From MWBF01 sp040772005 (GTDB taxonomy: Bacteria > Chloroflexota > Anaerolineae > CG2-30-64-16): a stretch of 64,000 nucleotides of DNA. The position numbers and the translations under genes are program-made. The first letter of the stretch is position 1. Each line of letters starts with the position of its first letter. The notes under the pieces are model-generated. The model had not been told where the DNA came from and searched no databases. It was given only the letters and a program-made list of their open reading frames with translations. Positions 8,915 to 19,319 of the stretch are shown piece by piece. Location of the stretch: NCBI GenBank assembly GCA_040772005.1, contig JAXGYZ010000009.1, positions 205,701 to 269,700 of the forward strand, in the 5' to 3' direction.

Positions 8915-10183
8915 ATGGCTCATCCCATCCATGTGCTGCCGGTGCGTGAGCGCGCCGCGGTGATCAACCGCGTGCTCAAGCAGCGGCTCGAAACCGTGCT
9001 CCCTGCGGCAATGGCCGCGTCGGGCATCGATATGTGGCTGATCCTCTGCCACGAGGACAACCTCGACCCCGTCTTCACCACCCTCATCCCGATGGACACC
9101 TGGTGCCCCATCCTGCAGGTCATCGTGTTCTACGACCGCGGGCCGAGGCCGGACGGCGTACACCAGATCGAGCGGATCAACATCTCCGGCACGAACACGC
9201 ACGACCTGTATGACCGGCCCTATCGCGGGCAGCTCGAGGTCGAGCAGTGGCCCATCCTGCTGCGCACGATTGAGGAGCGCGACCCGCAGCGCATCGGCAT
9301 TAACATCGGACCGGTGCAGTGGGCGGCGAGTGGGCTCACGCACAACCTGTACACCCAGCTCACGAGCCGCCTGCCGGCCAAATATGTGGACCGCCTCGTG
9401 TCGGCGGAACCGCTGGCGACCGCGTGGCTGAGCACGCTGTCCGAGGAGGAGGTCACGCTGTACGAGCATGTGGCTGCGGTCGCGCACGCGATCATCGCGC
9501 GCTGCTACAGCCGTGCCACGCTCATCCCGGGTGTGACCACCGCGGAGGACCTCGAGTGGGCCTACTGGCAGACCGCCGCAGACCTGGGCCTGGAACTGGC
9601 CTTCAAGCCCTATTTCACGCTCCGGCGCAGCAATGCCGCGACCGAGCGCTTCGGGCCCGACGACAAGATCATCCGGCCCGGCGACCTGGTGCACTGCGAT
9701 GTCGGGGTGAAGTACCTGCGGCTCAACTCGGACCACCAGGAGTGGGCCTACATCCTGGGTCCCGGGGAGAGCGCGCCACCGGCGGGGCTGGTTGCGCTGT
9801 TGGCCGAGGGCAACCGGCTGCAGGACATCTTCATGGCTGAGTTCGTCCACGGTCTGACGGGCGATCAACTGCTGGCGAAGATCCTGGCCCGCGCCCGCCG
9901 CGAGGGCATCCCCAACCCGCGTATCTACTCGCACTCGCTCGGCCTGTACCTGCACGAGCCGGGTCCGCTGATCGGCCTGCCGTGGGAGCAGGAGCGCAAC
10001 CCCGGCCGCGGGGACGTGGCCCTGGGCTACAACAACGCGTTCACGATGGAGCTGTCGGTCAGCGGGCCAATCCCCGAGTGGGACGGCCAGGAGGTGCGGC
10101 TCAGCATTGAGCAGGATGTCGTCTTCACGCGCGACGGCTGCCGCCTCATCAACGGCCGCCAAACCGCGTTCCACTTGATTTGA
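8915..10183 (+). CDS. M24-family metallopeptidase (Xaa-Pro aminopeptidase-like)
   Basis: The 422-residue protein has a creatinase/prolidase-type N-terminal domain and a C-terminal pita-bread domain. Likely metal ligands are the Asp residues of HCDVGVKY and NSDHQEW, the His of YSHSLGLYLHEPGP, the Glu of FTMELSVSG and the Glu of LSIEQDVVF. Family members cleave the residue before proline or hydrolyse creatine-like substrates; the exact substrate is not visible. ATG 8915 follows AGGAGGCGCATC. The stop is followed after 5 bases by the perfect palindrome at 10189-10255. Confidence 0.88.
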   Translation: MAHPIHVLPVRERAAVINRVLKQRLETVLPAAMAASGIDMWLILCHEDNLDPVFTTLIPMDTWCPILQVIVFYDRGPRPDGVHQIERINISGTNTHDLYDRPYRGQLEVEQWPILLRTIEERDPQRIGINIGPVQWAASGLTHNLYTQLTSRLPAKYVDRLVSAEPLATAWLSTLSEEEVTLYEHVAAVAHAIIARCYSRATLIPGVTTAEDLEWAYWQTAADLGLELAFKPYFTLRRSNAATERFGPDDKIIRPGDLVHCDVGVKYLRLNSDHQEWAYILGPGESAPPAGLVALLAEGNRLQDIFMAEFVHGLTGDQLLAKILARARREGIPNPRIYSHSLGLYLHEPGPLIGLPWEQERNPGRGDVALGYNNAFTMELSVSGPIPEWDGQEVRLSIEQDVVFTRDGCRLINGRQTAFHLI

Positions 10184-10188
10184 GGACG

Positions 10189-10255
10189 AATAGAACGCTG
10201 ATGACGCTGATGTGCCAAGCTTCGCTTGGCACATCAGCGTCATCAGCGTTCTATT
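10189..10255. repeat. Family I repeat, perfect 32-bp-arm palindrome (copy 3)
   Basis: This is the simplest copy of the family: arms of 32 bases (10189-10220 and 10224-10255) are exact complements around the 3-base loop TTC. RNA from either strand would form a very stable hairpin. It has no flanking duplication and no T-run, so it is not a classical rho-independent terminator. It sits between the M24 peptidase and the next gene. Confidence 0.95.
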
Positions 10256-10278
10256 CCACCCACCCAAAGGAGAAGAGC

Positions 10279-11223
10279 ATGAAGCTGGGTATGGCTTATT
10301 ATGGGGCGTATCTGCCGGAGCATCTGCACGCGGACCTGGCCGCGATGCGCGAGATGGGCTGCGACGAGGTGCTCATCACGCTGGCGGAGAACGACTTCCA
10401 CATCTTCCCGGGCAAGGTGCGCAGCGCGCCGGCCATCAGCCACGACCTGGGGCTGCGCATCGTCGCCAACCTGTGGGGCTTTGCGTGTGCGTTCGGCGGC
10501 GGGCGGGTCAGCCGCCTGCTGACCGACAACCCCGATGTGTGGCAGGTGCGCCGCGACGGCACGCGCAAGGGCGAGGGCTGCATGAACCACCCGGCGCTGC
10601 GCCGCCGCGCGGAGGAGATGGTCGAGATGTGCGCGGGGCTGGGGTACGACGCGTACTTCTGGGACGAGCCGACCGTGCAGGACTGCTACTGCGAGCACTG
10701 CCGGGCGCGCTATGCCGAGCGCGGCGGCCGCGATGACCTCCGCCACGCTGCAGCGGATGACCTCGACGCGTTCCGGCAGGCGAGCATCGCATCGTACGTC
10801 GAGGGCATGAGCGCGTTCGTCAAGCGGCTGGATGCGCGTTTCGAGACCGCGACGTGCGTGATGCCGACGGATGAGGCCGCGTGGGAGGCCACTGCACGCA
10901 TCGCAGCGCTCGACACCTTCGGGACCGACCCCTACTGGGAATGCTTCGGTCAGGACATGCGATGGGTCAGCGAGAAGACGCGCGCAGCGGTCGAGTTGAG
11001 CCGGCGCTACAGCAAGCGGTCGCTGATGTGGCTGCAGGCGTGGCGCATGCCCGCGGGCCGCGAGGGCGAGATCGAGCAGGCCGCCCAGGCCATCGCGGCG
11101 GAAGCGCCGGATGCGCTGTACACATGGGGCTTCCGCGCCGGCGAGGGGACGAACGAGGCGTGCAAAGACCCGGCCGCCGCGTGGGCGGCTGTGGTGCGCG
11201 CGTATCGTAGCCTGCGGGAGTGA
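10279..11223 (+). CDS. Conserved protein resembling a TIM-barrel glycoside hydrolase
   Basis: The 314-residue cytoplasmic protein has no signal peptide. The start MKLGMAYYGAYLPEHL, regularly spaced strands (DEVLITLAEN, LRIVANLWGF, YDAYFWDEP, FGTDPYW, SLMWLQAW) and an acidic YFWDEPT at the expected catalytic face suggest a glycosidase-like beta/alpha barrel. A CYCEHC cluster follows that motif and could bind a metal. I do not recognise a named family. ATG 10279 follows AAAGGAGAAGAGC; upstream in-frame codons are repeat DNA. GH3 and GH106 genes in the window make carbohydrate work plausible but unproven. Confidence 0.7.
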   Translation: MKLGMAYYGAYLPEHLHADLAAMREMGCDEVLITLAENDFHIFPGKVRSAPAISHDLGLRIVANLWGFACAFGGGRVSRLLTDNPDVWQVRRDGTRKGEGCMNHPALRRRAEEMVEMCAGLGYDAYFWDEPTVQDCYCEHCRARYAERGGRDDLRHAAADDLDAFRQASIASYVEGMSAFVKRLDARFETATCVMPTDEAAWEATARIAALDTFGTDPYWECFGQDMRWVSEKTRAAVELSRRYSKRSLMWLQAWRMPAGREGEIEQAAQAIAAEAPDALYTWGFRAGEGTNEACKDPAAAWAAVVRAYRSLRE

Positions 11224-11240
11224 GGGGCATGGTGCGGGGC

Positions 11241-11289
11241 TTTGGAAAACGAAGAGCGTCTGGAACACGAAGGCGCGAAGATAACCGAG
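11241..11289 (+). repeat. 49-bp direct repeat, left copy, flanking the GxxExxY gene
   Basis: It is built of CGAAG/ACACGAAGGC words. The core GCGTCTGGAACACGAAGGCG is identical to that of the copy at 11802-11850; the full 49 bases differ at about six positions. Together the two copies bracket the GxxExxY gene in direct orientation. Confidence 0.75.
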
Positions 11290-11352
11290 AGCGCGAAGCG
11301 CGAAGCGCGCGAAGGGTTAGCGCGAGGGGTTGCGCTTAGGGAGGAGGGGAGA

Positions 11353-11796
11353 GTGGGGCATTCGTTTGAGTCGTTGTCCTACCTTGTCTTCGGTGCCTGC
11401 ATTGAGGTGCAGCGGCAGTTGGGGCCGCACTGTATGGAGGTCGACTATCAGCGTGCACTGGAACTCGCGTTGGGCAAGCGGTGCCTTTCGTTCATTCGGG
11501 AGGCCGAGATTCCAATTTACTTCGATATGGTTGAGATCACCCGCCGCCGCGTGGATTTCGTAATCTGGAACGATCAGGACACCTTGCTGCTGGAGGTTAA
11601 GGCAACTTCAGCGGTGAAGCCGGAGGATCGTGAGCAGTGCATTCTCTATTTGCGCAACGGGAACTTCCGGACGTGCCTGCTGGCTAACTTCGGTGAGGTA
11701 CCGCTGGGTAAGTGGCGGTATGTGCACACGCCGGCGGCTCCGGCGCTTTACGGGCCGCATGATGGTGTGGAGAGAGAAGGCTTAAGTAGCGCGTAG
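11353..11796 (+). CDS. GxxExxY-family protein (PD-(D/E)XK nuclease fold)
   Basis: The 147-residue protein contains the family signature in variant form, QLGPHCMEVDY (first Gly replaced by His), and the nuclease-fold core VDFVIW...LLLEVKA (Asp, then Glu-x-Lys). Function of the family is not established. GTG 11353 is preceded at 5 bases by AGGAGG, and the protein then starts GHSFESLSYLVFGACIE as homologues do. The longer frame from 11242 translates the upstream direct repeat and is unlikely to be real. Base composition is less GC-rich than its neighbours. Direct repeats flank it on both sides. Confidence 0.82.
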   Translation: MGHSFESLSYLVFGACIEVQRQLGPHCMEVDYQRALELALGKRCLSFIREAEIPIYFDMVEITRRRVDFVIWNDQDTLLLEVKATSAVKPEDREQCILYLRNGNFRTCLLANFGEVPLGKWRYVHTPAAPALYGPHDGVEREGLSSA

Positions 11797-11801
11797 GGAC
11801 G

Positions 11802-11954
11802 TTTGGAACACGAAAGGCGTCTGGAACACGAAGGCGGGAAGATACCCAAGCACACGAAGCACAAAGACCGCGAAGACCGAGGTGGATAAGTCGCTTCGCG
11901 GTCTTCGTGCTTCGTGCACTTCTTTTTGCTTCGTGCCTTCGTGTTCCAGACGCC
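11802..11954. repeat. Right direct repeat plus 139-bp palindrome of CACGAAG words
   Basis: Bases 11802-11850 repeat 11241-11289 in direct orientation. Starting at 11816, a larger palindrome runs to 11954, with exact 20-base arms GGCGTCTGGAACACGAAGGC (11816-11835) and its complement (11935-11954) and further pairing inside (GACCGCGAAG against CTTCGCGGTC). It lies between the convergent GxxExxY and GH106 genes and could end transcription for both. Confidence 0.85.
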
Positions 11955-11976
11955 CACGCGCCCCGCGCTCCTCCGC

Positions 11977-14946
11977 CTACCCGCGCAGCGCACACACCTG
12001 GACTGCACCGATCAACCCTGATGGCATCTTGACGCCGCCCTTGTACTGCCGGTGGTCCTTGCTGCCGGTCTCCGCATAGCCGACGAGCTGGTTGCGCAGG
12101 GTGGGCGTGACGGTGATGCTCAGGGTATTCGCGCCTTCCCGCAACAGTCCGGTAATCTCCAGGCGCCAGGGCAGCACGAGCAGCGGCGCGAGGGGTCGGC
12201 CGTTGAGCATGATGTCTGCGCGGTCGCAGACCCGGTCGAGCTGCAGGAAGTAGCGGCGGCCAGCCTCCAGCGGGCCCATCGTGAAGGTAGCGCGGTACGT
12301 ACCCGGATCGCCCAGGCTCGCCAGCTCCGGCACGTCGCGCCAGTCGCGCAGCTCCGGCAGGTCCAGCTCGACGCGGCGATGCGTGCCGTTGGCGAGGCGC
12401 TGGTCCGCGGTGAACGCGAAACCCTGGATGGTGACAACCGGTTCGAGGTCCGCCTGCAGGACGGGGGGCTGCGCCTGAGTCAGCCCGGCCGCGGTCGCAG
12501 CATCCGCCGCGGCAGATGCCCGCATCACCACTACGGATTCGTACCCGGCGAGCCGCAGGGTCAGCCTCACCCCATCTTCTGTGACCTCATGCGGGAGCGC
12601 GGCCATGCTGCCCGTCCACAGGTCGAGCAGGACCGGGGTGCCCGCGGCCGGCAGCGTGACCGCCACCTCGCGCTCGTCGCGGCGGCGATTGCGCAGGATG
12701 AAGTACTCCGTGCCGTCCTCCCGGTCGATCTTGTGGATGAACCCGACGTGCGGCTGCGGTTCCGTATAACGTACCTCCTCCTGCACGCCCGCCGCGGCCA
12801 GCGCGGCTGCCACGTCGTCCGAGCTGTGGCATAGCGGGCCGCCGATGCCGCCGACTGCTTCACGCACGGCCTGGTCGCGCGCCGCGTGGTCGTGCCAGCC
12901 GGGATTGCGGTCGGGGCGGACATCTACGAACAGCACCGGGATGCCCGCAGCCGCAACCTCGGCCAGCTTCGCTGCGGCTTCGACGGTCAGGTTCGTCTCC
13001 CGGAACAGGATCAGGGCTTCGAAGCGCGCCTCGCCCATTAAGACCGCACGGCCTTCGATATGCGCGTGGAGCAGGCGGTCCTCGTTGAAGTAGAGGGGAT
13101 AGTGCCCGCGGCTGACCAGGTGCGCGGCCAGCGCGGCGCTGTCCTTGATCCACTTGCGGTCGCCGGTCACGTCGCCGCCCGATGGCATGATCATCTGCAT
13201 GACCCGGCCGCTTATGCCGCTTCCCTTCGGCAGTTGCGCGTCCTGCTCGTCGAGCACGCCCGCGACCAGCTCCTCCTCGATGTAGTTGCCGTTAGGATAG
13301 TCGAACAACTGGTAGAAGATGCCGATGCGGGTGCTCGTCCGGCTGCGCTGGAGCAGGTACTGGGCCCGCGCAGCATAGGCGTTGAGCGCCGGCGCGGCCC
13401 CGGCCAGCAGTGGGTCCTGGCCGCTCATGTCGGACGAGAAGTTCATCATTGCCATGTACGGCGAGGCGAACGGGTGGTAGCCCGGATGCGGGAACGCGGG
13501 GTGATGGTATGGATAGCCATGATAGATGGCCTGGTTGATGCCGGACTCGAACAGCCGGTCGAGCCCCACGCGCCACTTCAGCGGCGTGGTCATGTAGGCC
13601 CGGCCCTGCCAGACGAGCGACTCGGACGTGACGACGGGCCGCTCGTACAGCGTGCCCGCCGCGCCGGCCAGCTTGAGGAAGTTGAGCGCGCCCCCACCGT
13701 AAAGCTGCTCGGTCTCGGGGATATCGGAGCAGCCGAGCATCGCCAGCGGGTCGGCCAGCATGCCATAACCCTGAACGCGACTCTGCACGCCGCGGGCGTG
13801 CGCCCAGTCCGCCATGCCCCGGATGAACTGCTCGACGAACAGCTCTGACAGGGTGCGCTGGAAGTCCCAGCGCATGCGCGCGCCGGCATCGGTTGTCCCT
13901 CCCGCAAAGTCGAAGTTGGGCAGGCCGATTTCGTTGCCGTAGGTGTAGTAACCGACGTCCTTCAGTGGCACATACATTGCGGGCAGGTAAGGGGTGATGT
14001 CATAGCCGCGCCGCCGCCGGAACTCGTCGATGAAGCCTCGCGTCCAGTGCATCGGGCTGATGAGTTCGAAGCTATCGGTGAAGAACGCGCGGAAGGTGCG
14101 GCCAAAGTCGCCGCCGAAGTACGCATGCGCAGGGCCGAAGAACGCGTCCAGGTGACGCTGCTCCGCCTGCGCATCGAAGTGATTGACGACCAGTGCGCGC
14201 TCGCCCGGTTCGCTGCGCGCATCCTGAAGCGCCATTGCGCCCGCAGAGCCCTCGTAGACGGCGAAGAGCTGCCACGTGCCTGCGGGCACATCCCAGCTTA
14301 GCCGCCCTTCGGCATCCACCCGGCCGGTCAGGTCGATCATGCTGGCAAAGTCAAGCAGGATGCTCTCCTTGGCCTTCCACGAGCTGAACTGGCCCGGCTT
14401 GCCCGTCGCGCGGCCGGCCACCACGGCCAGCAGCCGCTTGTCCTCGGGAATGTATTCCAGCATGTCCATGCCCTTCGCGACGCGGCCCACGACGTTGCGG
14501 AAGAACCCGTAAAGGCGCAGCGGGCGCACGCGGGGCGCGCGGCCCTGCCACGCCTTTGGCCCGTGCACGGTCTCGGTGGTCATCAGCAGCGTCTGGAGGG
14601 AATCCTCCAGCGTGATGTGCGTACCGCCGGTCGGCCAGGCGGAGTTCTGGGTGATATCCACGAACATGCCCCGGCTGCGGGCCGCGTCGATGACTGTCCG
14701 CATCATCTCGTAGTGGTAGGGCTGCATGAAACGGTGGACACGGCCGGCCCAGCGCGGGTCGGCCTTCTGCAACCCCGTGGGCAGGCCGATGCTGAACGGC
14801 TGCAGTTCGACGCCGCCGATGCCGCTGTGGTCCATTTCGGCGAGCTCGCGGCCGAGCTCTTCAGCCTGCACATCCAGCCCGGGCCACCACCACCGCACCA
14901 TCGGGCGGACGGTCTTAGGGGGATTGACGAAGAGGATTGGGTCCAT
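11977..14946 (-). CDS. GH106-type alpha-L-rhamnosidase
   Basis: The 989-residue glycosidase has the GH106 opening RPMVRWWWPGLDVQAEELGR, the following GIGGVELQPF and a long (alpha/beta)8 catalytic part, then a beta-sandwich C-terminus with a galactose-binding-like fold (YFLQLDRVCDRADIMLNG). GH106 enzymes remove terminal rhamnose from plant pectins or glycosides. No signal peptide is visible, so it probably acts on imported oligosaccharides. ATG 14946 is preceded by AAAGGAGCGCACCTC. A TATAAT box at 14994-14999 (reverse strand) may start transcription. Assignment rests on motif recall, not a search. Confidence 0.82.
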   Translation of the reverse strand: MDPILFVNPPKTVRPMVRWWWPGLDVQAEELGRELAEMDHSGIGGVELQPFSIGLPTGLQKADPRWAGRVHRFMQPYHYEMMRTVIDAARSRGMFVDITQNSAWPTGGTHITLEDSLQTLLMTTETVHGPKAWQGRAPRVRPLRLYGFFRNVVGRVAKGMDMLEYIPEDKRLLAVVAGRATGKPGQFSSWKAKESILLDFASMIDLTGRVDAEGRLSWDVPAGTWQLFAVYEGSAGAMALQDARSEPGERALVVNHFDAQAEQRHLDAFFGPAHAYFGGDFGRTFRAFFTDSFELISPMHWTRGFIDEFRRRRGYDITPYLPAMYVPLKDVGYYTYGNEIGLPNFDFAGGTTDAGARMRWDFQRTLSELFVEQFIRGMADWAHARGVQSRVQGYGMLADPLAMLGCSDIPETEQLYGGGALNFLKLAGAAGTLYERPVVTSESLVWQGRAYMTTPLKWRVGLDRLFESGINQAIYHGYPYHHPAFPHPGYHPFASPYMAMMNFSSDMSGQDPLLAGAAPALNAYAARAQYLLQRSRTSTRIGIFYQLFDYPNGNYIEEELVAGVLDEQDAQLPKGSGISGRVMQMIMPSGGDVTGDRKWIKDSAALAAHLVSRGHYPLYFNEDRLLHAHIEGRAVLMGEARFEALILFRETNLTVEAAAKLAEVAAAGIPVLFVDVRPDRNPGWHDHAARDQAVREAVGGIGGPLCHSSDDVAAALAAAGVQEEVRYTEPQPHVGFIHKIDREDGTEYFILRNRRRDEREVAVTLPAAGTPVLLDLWTGSMAALPHEVTEDGVRLTLRLAGYESVVVMRASAAADAATAAGLTQAQPPVLQADLEPVVTIQGFAFTADQRLANGTHRRVELDLPELRDWRDVPELASLGDPGTYRATFTMGPLEAGRRYFLQLDRVCDRADIMLNGRPLAPLLVLPWRLEITGLLREGANTLSITVTPTLRNQLVGYAETGSKDHRQYKGGVKMPSGLIGAVQVCALRG

Positions 14947-15023
14947 GAGGTGCGCTCCTTTGCTGGTTGACGGTCGTTGTCGGATGCGAGGGCATTATAT
15001 AACAGAATGGACTCCAGCGCGCC

Positions 15024-15734
15024 CTACCCCGCGGCCCGCAGGTCGGACCAGACGCGGTCGCGCGCAGTGGTATCCTCGAACGCCAGGTAGACGGCCCGGC
15101 GCGTTACCGGTGCGCGGAGCCGGCGGACGAGGCCTTTGGCCGCGGTCTGCGGCGCGGTGTGGCGGTAGGTGATGCACAGCGCAGGCCGCCGCTGCCCGCC
15201 GAACTCCAGTTGGCCCGCGCAGGTTTCTTCGATGGTCTCCGGTGCAATGAAGATGTACCACATGCCGAGTTGCGCATCGGCCGTCGCCGCGAGGCCGAGG
15301 AAGCGGGTGCGGTGTACGATCGCCATCACAGCGTGCTCCCGGGTCGCAAACGTGCGCCAGTAGGCGAGCAGCCCCGCGAAGAACCCGGCCTTGCCCTCGA
15401 CCTCGAAGTGGCCCGTGGCATAGGTCTGCACCTTGTCCTGCGGCGCGAGCGGGACGGCGGCAGGCGGCGCGAGCTCAGGCTGCGGGGTGAACCGCACGAA
15501 ATCGTGCCCGGCCGCCTGGCGGGCCAGGACGATGATCGCCAGCCCACCCAGGATCAGCAGGGCGAGGATGAGCCAGTGCCACCACGCCAGCGGCGGCTGC
15601 CCGCGCAAGACCCAGCGCAGCACCACGAATGCGGATGCTGCCCAGGCGAACGTCACGAGCAGCCGGTCGACCGACCACTCGCCGATCCGGTGACTGCGAA
15701 GGTTGTAGAAGAGCTTAATAAGCTGTGGGTTCAT
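15024..15734 (-). CDS. Two-helix membrane protein of unknown function
   Basis: The 236-residue protein has two close membrane spans in the first third (LLVTFAWAASAFVVLRWVL and WWHWLILALLILGGLAIIVLA) and a soluble C-terminal domain of about 150 residues with alternating strands (FEVEGKAGFFAGLLAYW, MWYIFIAPETIEET). I do not recognise the soluble domain. ATG 15734 is used; a TTG two codons earlier is also open. The ribosome site is weak. It lies upstream of, and in the same direction as, the GH106 gene (77 bp gap). Confidence 0.65.
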   Translation of the reverse strand: MNPQLIKLFYNLRSHRIGEWSVDRLLVTFAWAASAFVVLRWVLRGQPPLAWWHWLILALLILGGLAIIVLARQAAGHDFVRFTPQPELAPPAAVPLAPQDKVQTYATGHFEVEGKAGFFAGLLAYWRTFATREHAVMAIVHRTRFLGLAATADAQLGMWYIFIAPETIEETCAGQLEFGGQRRPALCITYRHTAPQTAAKGLVRRLRAPVTRRAVYLAFEDTTARDRVWSDLRAAG

Positions 15735-15808
15735 GAGCAAAGCGTTCCAGGAGCCGCTCCTTCGACTGGCCGTATCCCGTTAACCACGTTGCGCCGTCCA
15801 CCCGCTCA

Positions 15809-15981
15809 CAGGGCGAAATCATGTTGCACTCGTGCCTTCTGCCTGGCAGTTGAAACTGCGGCTACCACTGCAAAACCGACCTGCGTCGGTTAGTTTCCAG
15901 TCTGCGAAGGCAGACTTCGCAACGGTAGCCGCAACTTCAGTTGCCGGGTGGGTTCACCTGATGCACTCTGAAACCGCCCTG
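15809..15981 (-). mobile_element. 172-bp MITE-like element, copy B (inverted)
   Basis: Both ends are intact here: CAGGGCG at 15809 and CGCCCTG at 15981. The exact 9-bp duplication ACCCGCTCA lies at 15800-15808 and 15982-15990. The body is the reverse complement of copies A and C with many point differences, so this copy is older. It sits between a membrane-protein gene and the DMT exporter gene, upstream of the former. Confidence 0.9.
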
Positions 15982-16007
15982 ACCCGCTCAGGATGCCTGG
16001 GTTCATA

Positions 16008-16952
16008 TCACCGCGCCCGGCCCCGCCGCGTCACCATCAGCCCGGCCAGGACGACCGCGGCGCCGGCGAGCTGCAGCGGCGCGAGCCGGCTGCCGATGGT
16101 CAGCCACGCGAAGACGATGGCGATGACCGGCGTCAGGTTGGAGTAGACTGCGGTGCGCGCGTTGCCGACCCGCTGGACGCTGGTGTACCAGATGAGATAC
16201 CCGGCGACCAGGGCCATCAGCGTCGAGAAGGCCAGACCGGCCCACGCGGCAGGCGAGATGGCCGACCAGTCCTGCCGGATCATGGACGGGATGCTGATGA
16301 GCGTCAGCGGGATTGCACCGGCCAGCATCGACCATGCCGTCAACTTCAGCGGCGAGTAGCGCGCGAGCAGGGGCTTGCTGGCGGTCGTATAGATGGCCCA
16401 GGCGAACGCACAGGCGAGAATCAACAGGTCGCCCATCAGGGTCGTGCTGCCGAGGCTGACCGCGTTCTCACCGCCCATCATCAGCACGGTGATGCCCGCG
16501 AACGACAGCGCAATGCCGAGCCACATCAGGCAGTTGATGCGCTCGATGCGCAGCGCATAGCCGATGATGCCGACCCAGATGGGCGAGGTCGCCATCAGCA
16601 GGGATGAATTGGCGGGCGTAGTGTGCGACAGGCCGTTGATGAAGATGACCTGGTAGAAGGTGTGGCCGAACAGGCCGAGCAGGATGACCGGGCCCCAGTC
16701 GCGGCGGGGCACATCGAGCAGGTCGGAACCGGGCGTATGCCGCACCTGCCACCAGAGGATTGCCATGATGACGACCGTCGCCAGGCCGAAGCGCAGCCCA
16801 TTGAAGGCCATCGGCGAGAACTCGGCCAGGGCTACCTTGATGACGGTGAAATTGACCCCCCAGATGGTGGTCGCGGTGAGCATGAGCAGGTCGGTGCTGG
16901 ACAGTCGGGTCGGCCGCGCGTGGTCGCCTGCCAGGGGAGGGGTGCGAACCAA
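16008..16952 (-). CDS. DMT-superfamily (EamA) transporter
   Basis: About 314 residues with ten predicted membrane helices in two EamA repeats (first TDLLMLTATTIWGVNFTVIK, second TLMGDLLILACAFAWAIYTT). The family exports amino acids, nucleotides or other small metabolites at the inner membrane; substrate not inferable. The start is uncertain: TTG 16952 follows GGAG by 7 bases, while TTG 16982 is the most upstream start and lies in a repeat. The C-terminus VTRRGRAR is a cytoplasmic positive tail. Confidence 0.82.
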   Translation of the reverse strand: MVRTPPLAGDHARPTRLSSTDLLMLTATTIWGVNFTVIKVALAEFSPMAFNGLRFGLATVVIMAILWWQVRHTPGSDLLDVPRRDWGPVILLGLFGHTFYQVIFINGLSHTTPANSSLLMATSPIWVGIIGYALRIERINCLMWLGIALSFAGITVLMMGGENAVSLGSTTLMGDLLILACAFAWAIYTTASKPLLARYSPLKLTAWSMLAGAIPLTLISIPSMIRQDWSAISPAAWAGLAFSTLMALVAGYLIWYTSVQRVGNARTAVYSNLTPVIAIVFAWLTIGSRLAPLQLAGAAVVLAGLMVTRRGRAR

Positions 16953-16972
16953 TGAGGTGCTCCGATCAGGAT

Positions 16973-17045
16973 GCTCACGCAAAGGCGCAAAGATCGCAAA
17001 GCTACATTAGTAAGCTCTTTGCGTCCTTTGCGCCTCTGCGTGAGC
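16973..17045. repeat. GCGCAAAG short-word inverted repeat between ftsH and the DMT gene
   Basis: GCTCACGC-AAAGGCGCAAAG on the left pairs with CTTTGCGCCTCTGCGTGAGC on the right, about 30 bases per arm with a few mismatches. It follows the ftsH stop codon by 10 bases, so it would form a hairpin at the ftsH mRNA 3' end. Confidence 0.8.
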
Positions 17046-17054
17046 CTTACGTCT

Positions 17055-18884
<1,830 letters not shown>

Positions 18885-18917
18885 GCAAGGGTACCTTTCA
18901 AACGTGCTAACCCTATT

Positions 18918-18946
18918 AGTATAACACAGGCGCGGGTGTGCGCCAA
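18918..18946 (-). promoter_or_regulatory. Sigma70-type promoter of ftsH
   Basis: On the reverse strand TTGGCG (18946-18941) and TATACT (18923-18918) are separated by exactly 17 bases. Transcription would start near 18911, giving a leader of about 27 bases before the ftsH ATG. Confidence 0.75.
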
Positions 18947-18963
18947 AGCATTTTACAGATTAT

Positions 18964-19129
18964 CAGCCATTCCAAATGTACGCGAGAGTGCGGGCATTCT
19001 GAGCGGAGGGCGTTGCGGAGCAACGCACGCAGTCGAAGAACGCCTGCACGGCCACCATCCTTCGACTGCGCCCGCCGCGAGCGGCGGCCTCCGCTCAGGA
19101 TGCCTTGCCGCCTACATTTGGAATTCCTG
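18964..19129. mobile_element. 166-bp element with CAG...CTG ends and target duplication
   Basis: It starts CAGCCATTCCAAATGTA and ends TACATTTGGAATTCCTG, so the 17-base ends are near-perfect inverted repeats. ACAGATTAT flanks it at 18955-18963 and 19130-19138. The interior contains a second palindrome of CATTCTGAGCGGAGG / CAGTCGAAG words. It is a non-coding, miniature-transposon-like element between the divergent ftsH and DUF368 promoters. A deleted relative lies at 30053-30106. Confidence 0.8.
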
Positions 19130-19233
19130 ACAGATTATCGCGCGGATGCGGCTGGGATTCCGTAGTAGGTCTTCCGGTGGAAAGGGGGCGCGTAAGGGTC
19201 GCGCATCCTGGGCGCAGCCAACGGCCGCGCTAT

Positions 19234-19262
19234 TTGGCCGGTGGCTGCCGCAGTGCTATAGT
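19234..19262 (+). promoter_or_regulatory. Sigma70-type promoter of the DUF368 gene
   Basis: TTGGCC (19234-19239) and TATAGT (19257-19262) are 17 bases apart. The start of transcription near 19269 leaves about 50 bases of leader before GTG 19320. This placement also argues against longer forms of the gene starting at 19146. Confidence 0.7.
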
Positions 19263-19319
19263 AGACGGGTATGTCCTGAATTCCTGCCTCTCTTGAGGCC
19301 CATAGCACAGAAGGTTACA

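Noticed and set aside
10189..10255. Perfect palindrome as a rho-independent terminator
   Set aside because: No T-run follows on either strand; it is better described as a family I repeat, though it may still affect mRNA ends.
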